Part shown: positions 41,887 through 52,620 of the stretch, one piece after another | How positions within the stretch are numbered: position 1 is the stretch's first letter | Layout of the letters: each line of letters starts with the position of its first letter | NCBI GenBank assembly: GCA_030059665.1 | Contig: JANVYR010000001.1 | Coordinates: forward strand, 480,191 to 544,190 | DNA length: 64,000 nt | Origin: Candidatus Calditenuis fumarioli | Lineage (GTDB): Archaea > Thermoproteota > Nitrososphaeria_A > Caldarchaeales > Calditenuaceae | Direction: 5' to 3' | Notes under the pieces: model-generated | Told to the model about the DNA's origin: nothing | The model's database searches: none | The model's input: only the letters and a program-made list of their open reading frames with translations | Made by a program: the position numbers and the translations under genes

Positions 41887-42141
41887 ATGCAGGTTCCTGA
41901 ACCCGGCATTTCTGCGATCAAAAGCGCTATTTTCGTGAATTTCGCTCCGAGCGACCCGTTTACGCGCAAATGCAGCGACCTGTCGATGTGTGATCTCATA
42001 ACGGCGAGTGCTCGACCCTTGGTGCTGAAGTCGAAGCGTGTCATCAGCGAAGACCGCAGCACAGCAATTGTGGACACAATCGTCATCGAGCCTTCTGCGC
42101 GGAAAACCCTAATGAAACTGCTGGGAATGGCGGTGTCGTGA
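41887..42141 (+). CDS. Possible small protein before the carboxylase gene, 84 residues
   Basis: A frame from ATG 41887 ends with a stop overlapping the next GTG start as GTGA (42138-42141), a sign of translational coupling. Predicted order is strand, helix, two strands, helix (SAIFVNFAPSD, KCSDLSMCDLI, PLVLKSKRVIS, STAIVDTIVIEP, SARKTLMKLLGMA), the topology of the KEOPS subunit Pcc1, but sequence similarity is weak. No TATA box sits at a leaderless distance. A competing frame exists on the other strand, so coding is uncertain. Confidence 0.35.
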   Translation: MQVPEPGISAIKSAIFVNFAPSDPFTRKCSDLSMCDLITASARPLVLKSKRVISEDRSTAIVDTIVIEPSARKTLMKLLGMAVS

Positions 42142-43547
42142 CTGACCGTGACGTAGTTTACCGGGTGCGGGCGCTTCTTGACGAGGACGGGAAGTTCCTT
42201 CCGGTTCTGGGCGGGCGCGGCGAAGGCGTCCTCACAGGAATCGGCACCATTGGGGGGAGATGGGTCGCGGTCTGGGCGAACGACCCGTCGGAGCGCGCAG
42301 GGGCCTTGACCTCTCAGGGCATGAGGAAGGTGCTGAGGCTGACGGACCTGGCGGTGCGGTCAGGGATGCCAATCGTCTACCTCGCTGACTCCTCAGGTGC
42401 GGCGCTGCAGGAGGGGCCTGCCTCCCTCATCGCGGTGGGTGAGGTCTACAGGGCTCTGATCAAGGCTTCGAGGCGCGTTCCGAGGCTGGCGGCGGTGCTC
42501 GGAGGGTGCGTCGGCGGCAGCGTCTTCTTCGCGGCCTCGTCGGACGTCGTGGTGGGCAACCTCTCAGGAGGGTACGCGTTCGTCTCTGGTCCGAGGGCAG
42601 CCAGGTTCTTCACGGGAGAGGAGGTCGACGTGCAGGAGCTCGGCAACATCAGGAACTCCTTCAGCGCAGGGACCGTCCAGTTGGTAGGAGAGGACGAGGT
42701 CTCCTGTTTGAGGGTTCTGAGGAGGGTGCTCGGGTACCTCCCGTCCACGACCAGCGAGGTGCCTCCGAGGACAGGAGGGTGGAGCCCGCCGTCGTCGCGG
42801 CCCGAGGTCCCTGGGGGCGAGGACGAGCCCTACGACGTACGCGACGTGATAGCTGCGCTCGTCGACGAGGGGAGCTTCATCGAGCTCGATGCCGGCTACG
42901 GTGAGGCGGCGGTCGTGGGCCTCTCGAGGATCGCGGGGGAGGTTGTAGGGGTTGTTGCGAACCAGCCCTCGGAGAGAGGTGGCCTCATCGACTCGAGGTC
43001 GGCGGAGAAGATGGCCAGGTTCGTCAGCCTCTGCGACAGGTTCAACATACCGCTGCTCACGCTCGTCGACACCCCGGGGTTCCTGCCGTCGAGGTCCGAG
43101 GAGCTCTCGGGCCTTCCCAGACACGGATCGAAGCTCCTCCACGCATACGCGGTCTCCGAGGTCCCGAAGGTGGCCGTGATCCTCCGGCGGGCCTACGCAG
43201 GCGGTTACGTCTCGATGTGCAGCAGGGGCATCGGGGCCGACTACGTCATAGGGTTGCCCAACGCGATCGTCGCGGTCCAACCTCCTCGCCTCGCCGCCGA
43301 GATAATCCACAGAAGGGAACTCGAGCGAGCAGACCCGTCCGCCCGGGAGGAGCTTCTCCGGAGACTCTCCGAAGATTACGAGAGGACCTTCAGGGGCAAG
43401 GAGGCCCTCATCGCGAACGGGGTGGTGGACGAGGTCGTCGAGCCCGGCGCCCTGAGGGAGAGGATCGTGGGTGTGATGGGCGCGCTGGTTGAAAGCTACC
43501 GCAAAAGGCTCAAGAACAGATCCAAGTTCTACTTCATCCCCTACTGA
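42138..43547 (+). CDS. Acyl-CoA carboxylase carboxyltransferase subunit
   Basis: The 469-residue protein has both halves of the carboxyltransferase beta-type fold: the first with LADSSGAALQEG and LGGCVGGSVFFAASSDVV, the second with NQPSERGGLIDSRSAEKMA, LLTLVDTPGFLPS and AYAGGYVSMCSRGIGADYV. It moves a carboxyl group from biotin to acetyl- or propionyl-CoA, or serves in a decarboxylase. It is shorter than typical PccB (about 510). The biotin carboxylase and carrier genes are not next to it. Confidence 0.9.
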   Translation: MTDRDVVYRVRALLDEDGKFLPVLGGRGEGVLTGIGTIGGRWVAVWANDPSERAGALTSQGMRKVLRLTDLAVRSGMPIVYLADSSGAALQEGPASLIAVGEVYRALIKASRRVPRLAAVLGGCVGGSVFFAASSDVVVGNLSGGYAFVSGPRAARFFTGEEVDVQELGNIRNSFSAGTVQLVGEDEVSCLRVLRRVLGYLPSTTSEVPPRTGGWSPPSSRPEVPGGEDEPYDVRDVIAALVDEGSFIELDAGYGEAAVVGLSRIAGEVVGVVANQPSERGGLIDSRSAEKMARFVSLCDRFNIPLLTLVDTPGFLPSRSEELSGLPRHGSKLLHAYAVSEVPKVAVILRRAYAGGYVSMCSRGIGADYVIGLPNAIVAVQPPRLAAEIIHRRELERADPSAREELLRRLSEDYERTFRGKEALIANGVVDEVVEPGALRERIVGVMGALVESYRKRLKNRSKFYFIPY

Positions 43548-43640
43548 GCCCATCCCGTCGGCGATCGGAACGTCTGACCGGCGTCCTCATCTACGCTGCG
43601 GGCTCCGGCGAGGGCTTAAAATTGGGCTCCGTGAATGTAA

Positions 43641-45269
<1,629 letters not shown>

Positions 45270-45315
45270 CGGAGGAATGAAAGTCGAGAATCGCCGAACG
45301 GTCACCAGGTGAGGG

Positions 45316-46065
45316 TCACTCCTCCACGACCTCAGGACCGTGTCCCAGCGTCAGCACGTGGAACCCGTAGACGTTGCACAGCTCCTCCGATGCGATGACC
45401 TCACCCAACGTGCCGAAGAAGGACCGGTCCCTGTTGACGCAGAGGACCTTGCTGCTGCGGAACGCTGCCAACGCCGAGACGTCGTGGGTGACCGTGATGA
45501 CCGTCGTCCCCAGCTCCCTGTTCAGCCGTGTGATCAGTTTGAGGAAATCGGAGACGCCGGTGACGTCGATGTACGCGGTTGGCTCGTCGAGCAGAAGCAG
45601 CTCCGGTCCGTTGATCAGGGAGATGGCGAGTAGGACGCGCTGGAACTGTCCGCCGGAGAGGTGGAAGAGCGGCCTCTTCAATACCGACCCGGGGTCCTGG
45701 AAGCCCACCAACCTCAGGACCTCGTTCACGTCCATCGCCCTCCCCCGGATCCGGGACGCCCTCAGGACCTCCTCGACCGAGACGGAGGTCCTCGAGAGCT
45801 GGGACATCGCGTTCTGAGGGACGTATCCGATCCTCCACCACTCCTTGAAGCGCTCTATGGGCGTGCCGAAGAGCTCGATCGAGCCCGAGGCCGGTTTGAC
45901 GGCGCCGATCAGAGCCCTGAGGATGGTCGACTTCCCGGCACCGTTCGGTCCAAGGATGTAGAGCATGTCGCCGCGAGGTACCTCGAAGCTCACCCCTCTC
46001 ACCGCGTACTGACCCCTCGAGTACGAGACCGAGAGGTCCTTGACCCTGACTACCACCTCCCTCAA
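45316..46065 (-). CDS. Metal ABC transporter ATP-binding protein
   Basis: The 249-residue ATPase has Walker A ILGPNGAGKSTILRAL, IGYVPQNAMSQLS, the signature FHLSGGQFQRVLLA, Walker B LLLLDEPTAYIDVTG and VITVTHDVSALAAF, plus a C-terminal YGFHVLTLGHG segment as in zinc/manganese transporter ATPases. It overlaps the binding-protein gene by 4 bp. No ZnuB/MntB-type permease follows, since the CTP synthase gene ends 46 bp away on the other strand. Confidence 0.9.
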   Translation of the reverse strand: MREVVVRVKDLSVSYSRGQYAVRGVSFEVPRGDMLYILGPNGAGKSTILRALIGAVKPASGSIELFGTPIERFKEWWRIGYVPQNAMSQLSRTSVSVEEVLRASRIRGRAMDVNEVLRLVGFQDPGSVLKRPLFHLSGGQFQRVLLAISLINGPELLLLDEPTAYIDVTGVSDFLKLITRLNRELGTTVITVTHDVSALAAFRSSKVLCVNRDRSFFGTLGEVIASEELCNVYGFHVLTLGHGPEVVEE

Positions 46066-47009
46066 GCCTCGAACCCCTCCAGCAGCGCCTGCAGGTTCTC
46101 CCTCATCCGCTCAAGATATCCCCTGCCCGAGATGGCCTCCTCGAGGGTCATCGACTCCATGGTGTCCAGCCTCAGGACCTTCAGGCCGAGTTCCCGGGCG
46201 AACGACTCGACGGTCTTAGAAACGGCCGACGGGTTGTCGACGTAGATCGCCTTTATCCCCTGCTCCTCGACCAGCGACCTCAGCTCAACCAGGTGCCTCG
46301 GGTCGGGCTCCTGCTCCTCGACGCCCTTGACGGCCACGTTGGTCAGCCCGAATTCCCGTGCGAGGTACCTGAAGGCCAGGTGCTCGGTGAGGAAGGCCCG
46401 TCCGGCGTAGGGTTTCAGGCGTTCCCGGTATTCCGCAAGAAGGGAATCAGCCCTCCCCACCAGCGTCGCCTCGTTCCGGTCTATCACCTCCCTCAGCTCG
46501 GGGTAGAGGGCCCTGAGGCTTTCTGCGATGTTCCTAACGAGCGCCACGTAGTTCCTGAGGGAGAGCCAGAGGTGAGGATCGATTCGATAGCGCATTTGTC
46601 GATCCTCCATGCCAGACAACGGGATCGTCTCTACCCCTGGTGCCCTCTCGAGGATGACGATGGGCCCCCTGTAGCCTGAAGAAGCGACGAGGCCCCGCAT
46701 CCATCCCTCCAGCGCGTCGGTGAGGTAGATCACCAGGGTCGCCCTGCTGACCTCGGAGACTTCTTTCGCTGACGGTTCCCAGTCGTGAACCTCCGCGCCC
46801 GGCGGCAAGAGGACCCTCACGGGCACCCTTCCGTCTGTGAGTCGATACACGATCTCCCCGATCAAAGCCGTCGAGACGACCACGTTCCCCCCACGACCGG
46901 TTTCAACTGCGGAGTCCTGGGGGAAGAGGTTGAAGGCTATGGCAGCCGCAGCTGCAGCCGCAAGGACCGCGGCCACCAGAACGAGGGGCCGCAGAACGCT
47001 CACCTGCAT
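46062..47009 (-). CDS. Metal ABC transporter substrate-binding protein (ZnuA/MntC cluster A-1)
   Basis: The protein has an N-terminal membrane or lipoprotein-like signal (LRPLVLVAAVLAAAAAAAIAF) and the solute-binding fold with metal-ligand motifs PPGAEVHDWEPSAKE, DPHLWLSL, FLTEHLAFRYLAREFG and IYVDNPS. The cluster A-1 pattern predicts zinc or manganese. It is placed in an operon with a DtxR-type regulator in front, favouring manganese. The ATG at 47009 (315 residues) lies within the 3' end of the regulator gene. Confidence 0.88.
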   Translation of the reverse strand: MQVSVLRPLVLVAAVLAAAAAAAIAFNLFPQDSAVETGRGGNVVVSTALIGEIVYRLTDGRVPVRVLLPPGAEVHDWEPSAKEVSEVSRATLVIYLTDALEGWMRGLVASSGYRGPIVILERAPGVETIPLSGMEDRQMRYRIDPHLWLSLRNYVALVRNIAESLRALYPELREVIDRNEATLVGRADSLLAEYRERLKPYAGRAFLTEHLAFRYLAREFGLTNVAVKGVEEQEPDPRHLVELRSLVEEQGIKAIYVDNPSAVSKTVESFARELGLKVLRLDTMESMTLEEAISGRGYLERMRENLQALLEGFEA

Positions 47010-47434
47010 GACCAGTGAATCACCTCCTTGCCGTGGACGCAACGATCGGGCCAGTTGAGGGACCTGCACATGCTCGCGACGACGCGTTCTCCCACCAGAT
47101 GTCCGATCTTGGAGGCCTCCCTGCAGGCGTATTCGACGTCGAGCCCAAACGCGATCACGAAGTACGACTCGATGACGCGATGGTTGTGAAGGAGCGTTTC
47201 TGCGGCTCTCCTCCCACGTGCCGTCAGCTCGAACCTCCCCCAGCCAGTCCTCCTCACCATTCCCTTTCCCTCCAGCCGCTTCAGTACCTCCGAGACCGTC
47301 GGCGGCCTCACCCCAAGCCTCCTCGCCAGCTGAACCGTCCCCGGGCTTTCGCCCTCCTCGATCAACCGCTGCAGTTCCAGGAGGAACCTCGCATCCGAGC
47401 TGGACAGGTCCTGAAGCGAAACCTTAGGCATCAC
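47000..47434 (-). CDS. DtxR/MntR family metal-dependent regulator
   Basis: The 144-residue protein has a winged helix (GTVQLARRLGVRPPTVSEVLKRLEGKGMV) and a dimerisation/metal domain (HNHRVIESYFVIAFGLD, REASKIGHLVGERVV, HGKEVIHW), typical of DtxR-type repressors without the SH3 domain. It leads an operon with the metal ABC binding protein and ATPase. The start is GTG 47434 or ATG 47431. The promoter carries two palindromes at 47432-47463, so autoregulation by Mn or Fe is likely. Confidence 0.9.
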   Translation of the reverse strand: MMPKVSLQDLSSSDARFLLELQRLIEEGESPGTVQLARRLGVRPPTVSEVLKRLEGKGMVRRTGWGRFELTARGRRAAETLLHNHRVIESYFVIAFGLDVEYACREASKIGHLVGERVVASMCRSLNWPDRCVHGKEVIHWSCR

Positions 47435-47463
47435 CTAAATTAGGTGCATCCTAAATTTAGGAT
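47432..47463. promoter_or_regulatory. Double palindrome operator of the DtxR-type regulator
   Basis: CACCTAAATTAGGTG (47432-47446, near-perfect palindrome) and ATCCTAAATTTAGGAT (47448-47463, perfect) sit side by side. They share the core CCTAAATTAGG type of half-site, cover the likely TATA box and reach the start codon, so bound repressor would stop transcription. The divergent gene starts about 70 bp further right and may share control. Confidence 0.7.
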
Positions 47464-47531
47464 TCACCTCAATTTGCAACCCCTTGTGATATGCGCAACC
47501 TATAATTGGGGCGAGGTGACCCTGGACCCGA

Positions 47532-48239
47532 ATGGATAGGGCTGAAGCATCAGTTCTGATCCAGCACCTATTGCGTTGCCGGAGGCCGCCCGTTGCCATC
47601 CGGTTCATCTCTGAGGGAGAGGAGTTCCCGGAGCTCCCCCGATCGAACGAGTGGGTCCCCTCCAGCTGCGCCTTCTGGAACCTCGCGGCACAGCGCTCCT
47701 TCCTCACGTCACCCGAGCAGCACGTGAACTGCAGCATCGGTGCGGTGACGCACGGCGTGAGAGGTCACGAGGAGGTGATGCCGGGGTGCGGGTGCGCCGA
47801 CGTGGACGCCCTCATCGCGATGGGAAGGATCAGACCGGAGGATTTGACCTCCCTGCCCTCGGTACGGAGAAGACCTTCCTCGATCGCCTACGGGCCGCTC
47901 GAGGACTTCCCGGTGGAGCCCGACGTGGTCCTGATAGTGACTGAGGCGAGGGGCGCCCAGATGGTTTTCGAGGCCGCGAGGAGGGCTGGTCTGCCGGTGG
48001 AGGTGCAGGGGATGCCGACGTGCGCCGGCATACCGATCGCGCTCAACAACGGCTCGGTGGTGATAGGCCTCGGGTGCTCCACCAGCAGGCTCAGGGCTTC
48101 GTACGGAGACCACGAGCTCGTCGTCTTCGTGCCAGGAAGGGCCCTCGAGAGGCTCGTCTCAAGCCTCGAGGATGTTGTGATCGCCGACAGGGCCCTTGTC
48201 GAGGCCGAGCTGGGGAACCGGAACCCCGGAGTCCGGTAA
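47532..48239 (+). CDS. DUF169 family protein
   Basis: The 235-residue protein has RPPVAIRFISEGEEFPE, a cysteine-containing CAFWNLAAQRSF block and ALNNGSVVIGLGCSTSRLRASYGDHELVVFVPGR, which match the DUF169 (ArsC-like uncharacterised) family. The function is unknown. CCTATAATTG at about 47500-47509 is about 28 bp before the start, so the message should be leaderless. It is divergent from the DtxR-type gene across the operator region. Confidence 0.78.
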   Translation: MDRAEASVLIQHLLRCRRPPVAIRFISEGEEFPELPRSNEWVPSSCAFWNLAAQRSFLTSPEQHVNCSIGAVTHGVRGHEEVMPGCGCADVDALIAMGRIRPEDLTSLPSVRRRPSSIAYGPLEDFPVEPDVVLIVTEARGAQMVFEAARRAGLPVEVQGMPTCAGIPIALNNGSVVIGLGCSTSRLRASYGDHELVVFVPGRALERLVSSLEDVVIADRALVEAELGNRNPGVR

Positions 48240-48278
48240 GTCCGGGAGAGCTCAAATATTCGGTCGGGGCACCGCTGG

Positions 48279-48767
48279 GTGAGCATGGCGTCGCTCCCTC
48301 CCCACGTGGAGGACGTTTTCGAGCGGTCGCTGGTGGCCCTATTCACGACGGTCAACTCGCGGAACGAGCCGGTCACGCACCCGATGCTTCCGCTGTACGA
48401 GCGGGGATCCGGGAGGATCTACTTCACCTCGAGCGTCCTCTTCAGCCGCAAGCTCGAGCACATCAAGAGGAACCCGAAGGTCTCAGTGCTCTTCTCGGAG
48501 AGGGAGTTCACCCGCTGCGAGAGCGGTGACGCGGTCCTCGTGAAGGGAACGGCCCGGGTTGACGACTCGGACCCGAGCAACGGCTGGATGAGGTTTCTGC
48601 CGCTCTGGAGGAGGAAGGAGCCATACATCGACGCCTACCTGAAGCAGCGTTTCGCCTTCCCCCTCTTCTGGGAGCGCGCGGTCATCGAGGTGAGGCCGGA
48701 CGTGGTCTACGTGTGGCGGGGCGGCGACCTCGACGCCGAGCCGGAGGTGTACGATCTGAGGAGGTGA
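48279..48767 (+). CDS. Pyridoxamine 5'-phosphate oxidase-like FMN-binding protein
   Basis: The 162-residue split-barrel protein has ERSLVALFTTVNSRNEPVTHPML, RIYFTSSVLFSRKLEHIKRNPKVSVLF and GDAVLVKGTARVDD, the PNPOx-like pattern. Such proteins bind FMN or F420, and substrates vary. It is followed 5 bp later by a gene whose N-terminal part may have a related barrel fold and which encodes a MenA-type enzyme, so a quinone- or cofactor-linked role is possible. Confidence 0.82.
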   Translation: MSMASLPPHVEDVFERSLVALFTTVNSRNEPVTHPMLPLYERGSGRIYFTSSVLFSRKLEHIKRNPKVSVLFSEREFTRCESGDAVLVKGTARVDDSDPSNGWMRFLPLWRRKEPYIDAYLKQRFAFPLFWERAVIEVRPDVVYVWRGGDLDAEPEVYDLRR

Positions 48768-48772
48768 GGTGG

Positions 48773-50098
48773 ATGAGCGTCGCCACCGACCAGGAGCTTT
48801 ACGAGCAGAGGGCCATCTCGTTCGTCGACGACGACGGATACCCGGTCACGGTCCCGGCGCGCGTCAGCGTAGAGGACGGAGAGATCAAAGTGAGGCCCGC
48901 GAAGGGCTTCGATCCCCCGAAGATTGCGGGAAGGAGGGTGAACGTCGTCCTGAACCACATCACGCCTCTCCCCGGAGGGGGTTACACGGACCGGAGGTAC
49001 ATCGCCTTCACGGGGCAGGCCGCGGCGGAGGGCGACCAGCTGGTCGTGCGGCCCGAGCGGACGTACAGGTGGAACGAGCGCGAGGTCCCGTTCCCTGAGT
49101 ACGTCGAGGTCTCCACTCCCCGGGCGAGGAGGTACCTCGAGGCCCTCGGGAAGAGGCTGGGCGTGGACTTCAAGCCCGCGATCGGTGCGTTCTGGCGCTT
49201 CTTCAGGGTCGTCAGGTTCCCGTTCCTGATAGCGACGGCGGTTCCGGTGGCGATCGGTGGCGGCGTCGCCCTTTACCACGACTCGTTCGATGTAGCGCTC
49301 CTCCTGCTGACCTTCCTGGGACTGGCGCTGATCCACATGGGCCTCAACGTCGCCAACGACTACTTCGACACGGTCCTCGGCGCAGACCCTGCCAACAGGA
49401 GGCCCACGCCCTTCAGCGGCGGCTCCAGGTCGATCCTTTATGGCCTGATCTCCGAGTCCGGAGCTCGAGCCCTTTACGCCTCCCTCTTCGGCTCAGGGGT
49501 CGCGATCGGCCTCTACCTCGCCCTCACCCGGGGCCTCCTGCCGATACTTGGCCTCACGGCTCTCGGTCTCTTCCTGGCCTACTTCTACACCGCTCCGCCG
49601 ATCAAGCTGGCGTACAGGGGCCTAGGTGAGCTGGCGGTGGGCACGGGCTTCGGTCCGGTCATCGTGATGGGCACGTACTTCGTCCAGACCCAGAGGTTCT
49701 CGCTCGACGCGTTGGTCGCCTCTGTTCCGATCGGTCTGCTGATCATGCTGATCCTCTACGTGAACGAGATCCCAGACGCCGAGTTCGACCGCATCGCGGG
49801 CAAGAGGCAGCTCGTCACGCGGTTCTCGAGGGAGCAGGCGCTCGCTTTCCTAGCCGGGTCTTTGGCAGCCACGTACTCCGTCATCGCCCTGATCCCCGTT
49901 CTGAGGCTGGGGCCTCCGACGGTTCTCGTAGCGCTGGCCACGATACCGCTGGCCGTCAAGGTATACCAAGGAGCGCGGTCCAACTTCGGGAAGCAGTACG
50001 AGATGATACCCACCATGTCGCTGAACGTGAACAACGCCGCGATCACCGGGGCCCTCATCGCTGCTGGCTACTTCGTCGGAGCCCTCCTCGGCCTCTGA
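48773..50098 (+). CDS. N-terminal split-barrel-like domain fused to a UbiA/MenA prenyltransferase
   Basis: The roughly 440-residue protein has an N-terminal soluble domain (about residues 1-130) rich in strands (AISFVDDDGYPVTVPARVSV, RYIAFTGQAA) that resembles a PNPOx-type barrel, then a UbiA family membrane domain with eight or so segments. The first Asp motif is NVANDYFDTVLGAD, the second DAEFDRIAGKRQLVTR. MenA attaches a polyprenyl chain to 1,4-dihydroxy-2-naphthoate. The ATG at 48773 is preceded by GAGGTG. The fusion is seen in the sequence. The acceptor is inferred. Confidence 0.8.
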   Translation: MSVATDQELYEQRAISFVDDDGYPVTVPARVSVEDGEIKVRPAKGFDPPKIAGRRVNVVLNHITPLPGGGYTDRRYIAFTGQAAAEGDQLVVRPERTYRWNEREVPFPEYVEVSTPRARRYLEALGKRLGVDFKPAIGAFWRFFRVVRFPFLIATAVPVAIGGGVALYHDSFDVALLLLTFLGLALIHMGLNVANDYFDTVLGADPANRRPTPFSGGSRSILYGLISESGARALYASLFGSGVAIGLYLALTRGLLPILGLTALGLFLAYFYTAPPIKLAYRGLGELAVGTGFGPVIVMGTYFVQTQRFSLDALVASVPIGLLIMLILYVNEIPDAEFDRIAGKRQLVTRFSREQALAFLAGSLAATYSVIALIPVLRLGPPTVLVALATIPLAVKVYQGARSNFGKQYEMIPTMSLNVNNAAITGALIAAGYFVGALLGL

Positions 50099-50235
50099 TC
50101 TCGTCCGGCATCGCTCTTAGCTTTCTTGAACTCCGATCTCTCAGTTACAGTATCAGCACGTCATCAAATCACGACCCAACCGAAATCAAGCGGCCACCGA
50201 AGGACAGGTCTGCAGTAGATCGGACCTGTATCGGT
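50099..50235. other. Convergent intergenic region
   Basis: This is the spacer between two convergent genes, with no coding or repeat signal seen. It likely holds both transcription ends. Confidence 0.4.
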
Positions 50236-50664
50236 TCACCTCTTGGGCTTCTTCACCTTGCCCGTGATCAGAAGCTTCAGGGGAACGCCGTTCACCATGA
50301 AGACCTCGTACCTGACCCCGGGTAGGTCGCCGTAGGACTTGCCCAGCGTCCCTCCTATGCCCTGGACCAAGACCTCGTCGTGCTCGTCGATCACGTTCAG
50401 CGCTCCGTCGCCCGGGCAGAAGGCGGTGATCACCTTGCCGTTCTTGATCAGCTGTACCCTGACGGCCTTCCTGACGGCGCTGTTCGGCTGCCTCGACTCG
50501 ATCCCCTTCTTCTCCAGTACTATCCCCCTGGCCATGGGCGCACCCTCGAGCGGGTCGTACTTCTCCTTCAGCCTGAGCATCCTGATGCGGTAGGGTCGAT
50601 AGCTCCACCTGAACTTCTGACGCGTCTTGATCAGCGACCTCGCCGCGAACTCTCCGTTCCCCAT
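50236..50664 (-). CDS. rps12: Ribosomal protein S12 (uS12)
   Basis: The 142-residue protein contains [42 protein letters not shown] and [17 protein letters not shown], the universal S12 pattern in archaeal form with the extended N-terminus ([16 protein letters not shown]). It sits at the decoding centre. It is alone here. Elongation factor and S7 genes that usually follow are not next to it. Confidence 0.95.
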   Translation of the reverse strand: MGNGEFAARSLIKTRQKFRWSYRPYRIRMLRLKEKYDPLEGAPMARGIVLEKKGIESRQPNSAVRKAVRVQLIKNGKVITAFCPGDGALNVIDEHDEVLVQGIGGTLGKSYGDLPGVRYEVFMVNGVPLKLLITGKVKKPKR

Positions 50665-50836
50665 TCCCCGCTCCGGAGCCTCCGACGAGCTCTAAAATCT
50701 AACCCTCCAGCCTCCGGTCATCTGGCCCTCCATCGGTCGACCACGCATTGAACCTGCGAATTGCCCGCTTCGCTCGGCCTCTGGGTAGTCCCTCCCAAAT
50801 CCTAATTTACGACCCGAAGGTGCAGGAGTAGCGGAG

Positions 50837-51802
50837 ATGATCTCGCTGGTCCTCTCGGACCGGGAGCGTCCGGGTGTGAGGGAGCTCGAGAGTTACGGAC
50901 GCCTGGTCAGGCGCGGAACGACCGCGGTCAAGAGGGGGTTCGCGCACATGCTGAAGCACGGCGTGGTGATGGACGTCACCAACGTCGAGCAGGCCCAGAT
51001 AGCCGAGGAGGCCGGTGCGGTGGCCGTGATGGTTCTGGACAAGCTCCCCTACGACGTGAGGAAGGCGGGAGGGGTCGCCAGGACCGCCTCCATCAAGGCG
51101 ATAGAGGAGATCATGGACCACGTCACGATACCCGTGATGGCCAAGTGCAGGATAGGTCACACGTGGGAGGCGAGGGTGCTCGAGGAGGTGGGGGTGGACA
51201 TGATCGATGAGTCGGAGGTCCTTACTCCGGCTGACGAGGAGAGGCACATCTGGAAGTGGGACTTCACGACACCCTTCGTCTGCGGTGCCCGCGACCTCGG
51301 TGAGGCCCTCAGGAGGATCGAGGAGGGCGCATCCATGATCAGGACAAAGGGAGAGCCGGGTACCGGGAACGTCGCCGAGGCGGTGCGACACATGCGCATC
51401 GTCAAAGCCGAGATACGGAGGATCAGGGCCATCTACGAGGAGGGCGACGAGCAGGAGCTGATCAAGGCCGCGCGTGAGCTGAGGGTGTCGTACGAGCTGG
51501 TCGTCGAGACCGCGAGGCTGGGGAGGCTGCCGGTGGTGAACTTCGCTGCGGGAGGGATCGCAACGCCCGCCGACGCGGCGCTGATGATGAGCCTCGGCTG
51601 CGACGGAATCTTCGTCGGCTCCGGCATCTTCAAGTCGGCAGACCCCCTCGAGAGGGCTCAGGCGATCGTGCTGGCCACCACCTACTGGGACAGGCCCGAG
51701 AAGGTGCTGGAGGCCCAGAGGATGGTATCGGAGGCGAAGTCGATGACCGGGATGGACCTGAAGACGCTGGAGCTGAGGATGCAGGAGCGCGGCACCGGTT
51801 AG
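50837..51802 (+). CDS. pdxS: Pyridoxal 5'-phosphate synthase subunit PdxS
   Basis: The 321-residue TIM barrel has [35 protein letters not shown] with the Schiff-base Lys, [22 protein letters not shown] and [18 protein letters not shown]. PdxS makes PLP from ribose 5-phosphate, glyceraldehyde 3-phosphate and ammonia supplied by PdxT. No pdxT is adjacent. It has its own promoter region and meets the convergent nitrilase gene with no gap. Confidence 0.96.
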   Translation: MISLVLSDRERPGVRELESYGRLVRRGTTAVKRGFAHMLKHGVVMDVTNVEQAQIAEEAGAVAVMVLDKLPYDVRKAGGVARTASIKAIEEIMDHVTIPVMAKCRIGHTWEARVLEEVGVDMIDESEVLTPADEERHIWKWDFTTPFVCGARDLGEALRRIEEGASMIRTKGEPGTGNVAEAVRHMRIVKAEIRRIRAIYEEGDEQELIKAARELRVSYELVVETARLGRLPVVNFAAGGIATPADAALMMSLGCDGIFVGSGIFKSADPLERAQAIVLATTYWDRPEKVLEAQRMVSEAKSMTGMDLKTLELRMQERGTG

Positions 51803-52579
51803 TCACAGAACGTAGGCCCCGACGTTCCTGTTGCTCAACCTCTCCCTCCTCTCCTGCTCGAGCCTCTTCGGATCCAGCTCGACCGTCAAAGTCCCCGGCT
51901 CCTCTCCAGCCTCGACCTCAGAGGTCCTCGCGACCCTGAATTCGTCCAGCTCAAGGTCGACCGCGATGGAGCGGCCGTTGAAGGCCCTTCCGAGCACCAC
52001 GTTGCACCCGATCACCTGGACCCTGTTCTCCAGAGCCCTTGCCCTGAGGTAGACGTGCCAGGGTTCGACGCCCTCCCTCCTGATCCGGGAGGGGTTCAGC
52101 AGCAGCTCCGCGCCCTTGAGGACGAGGGTCCTGGCGGACTCGGGGTAGACCACGTCGTGGCAGACCATCACGCCGAACCTCACACCTCCCGCCGAGAAGA
52201 CCTTGAATGCGTCTCCGGCTTTCAGGAAGTTCCTCTCCTCCCTGAACGGATGGACCTTCTCCTGGAATCCGACAATTTCGCCGCTCGGAGAGATGACCGG
52301 CACCGTCGCCGCGTAACCGTCCCGGAACCTGAGGTAGAGGGCGCCGCCGACGATGGTGGAGCCGAGGGAGGCCGCGAGTTCCCGCAGGACCGCGAGCGCT
52401 CTCTCTGAGGCCTGCACGGCGCCCGCGATGTCGAGGATCGGGGCATGATGGATCCAGGCCTCGGGAAGGACCACCAGGTCGGCCCTCGTCCCGAGCGAGG
52501 AGAGCGTCCTCGAGACCCACTCGACGTTCCTCATCGGATCCCCTTCTACTGGAACCTGGACGATCGCGACCCTTACCAT
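51803..52579 (-). CDS. Carbon-nitrogen hydrolase (nitrilase superfamily)
   Basis: The 258-residue enzyme has the catalytic Glu40 (VVLPEAWIHH), Lys in IVGFQEKVHPFREE and Cys in FGVMVCHDVVYPESA. These define the superfamily that hydrolyses amides and nitriles. Omega-amidase-type or N-carbamoyl activity is possible, and the exact substrate cannot be read. It lies convergent with pdxS. Confidence 0.9.
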   Translation of the reverse strand: MVRVAIVQVPVEGDPMRNVEWVSRTLSSLGTRADLVVLPEAWIHHAPILDIAGAVQASERALAVLRELAASLGSTIVGGALYLRFRDGYAATVPVISPSGEIVGFQEKVHPFREERNFLKAGDAFKVFSAGGVRFGVMVCHDVVYPESARTLVLKGAELLLNPSRIRREGVEPWHVYLRARALENRVQVIGCNVVLGRAFNGRSIAVDLELDEFRVARTSEVEAGEEPGTLTVELDPKRLEQERRERLSNRNVGAYVL

Positions 52580-52620
52580 CCCTCTGAACCCAAAAAAGGA
52601 GGGCCTGGCACGGGATATGG

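Noticed and set aside
41868..42086. Leftward 72-codon frame opposite the small protein before the carboxylase
   Set aside because: Its stop lies inside the promoter of the leftward winged-helix-like gene, and the overlapping rightward frame has the better coupling signal (GTGA).
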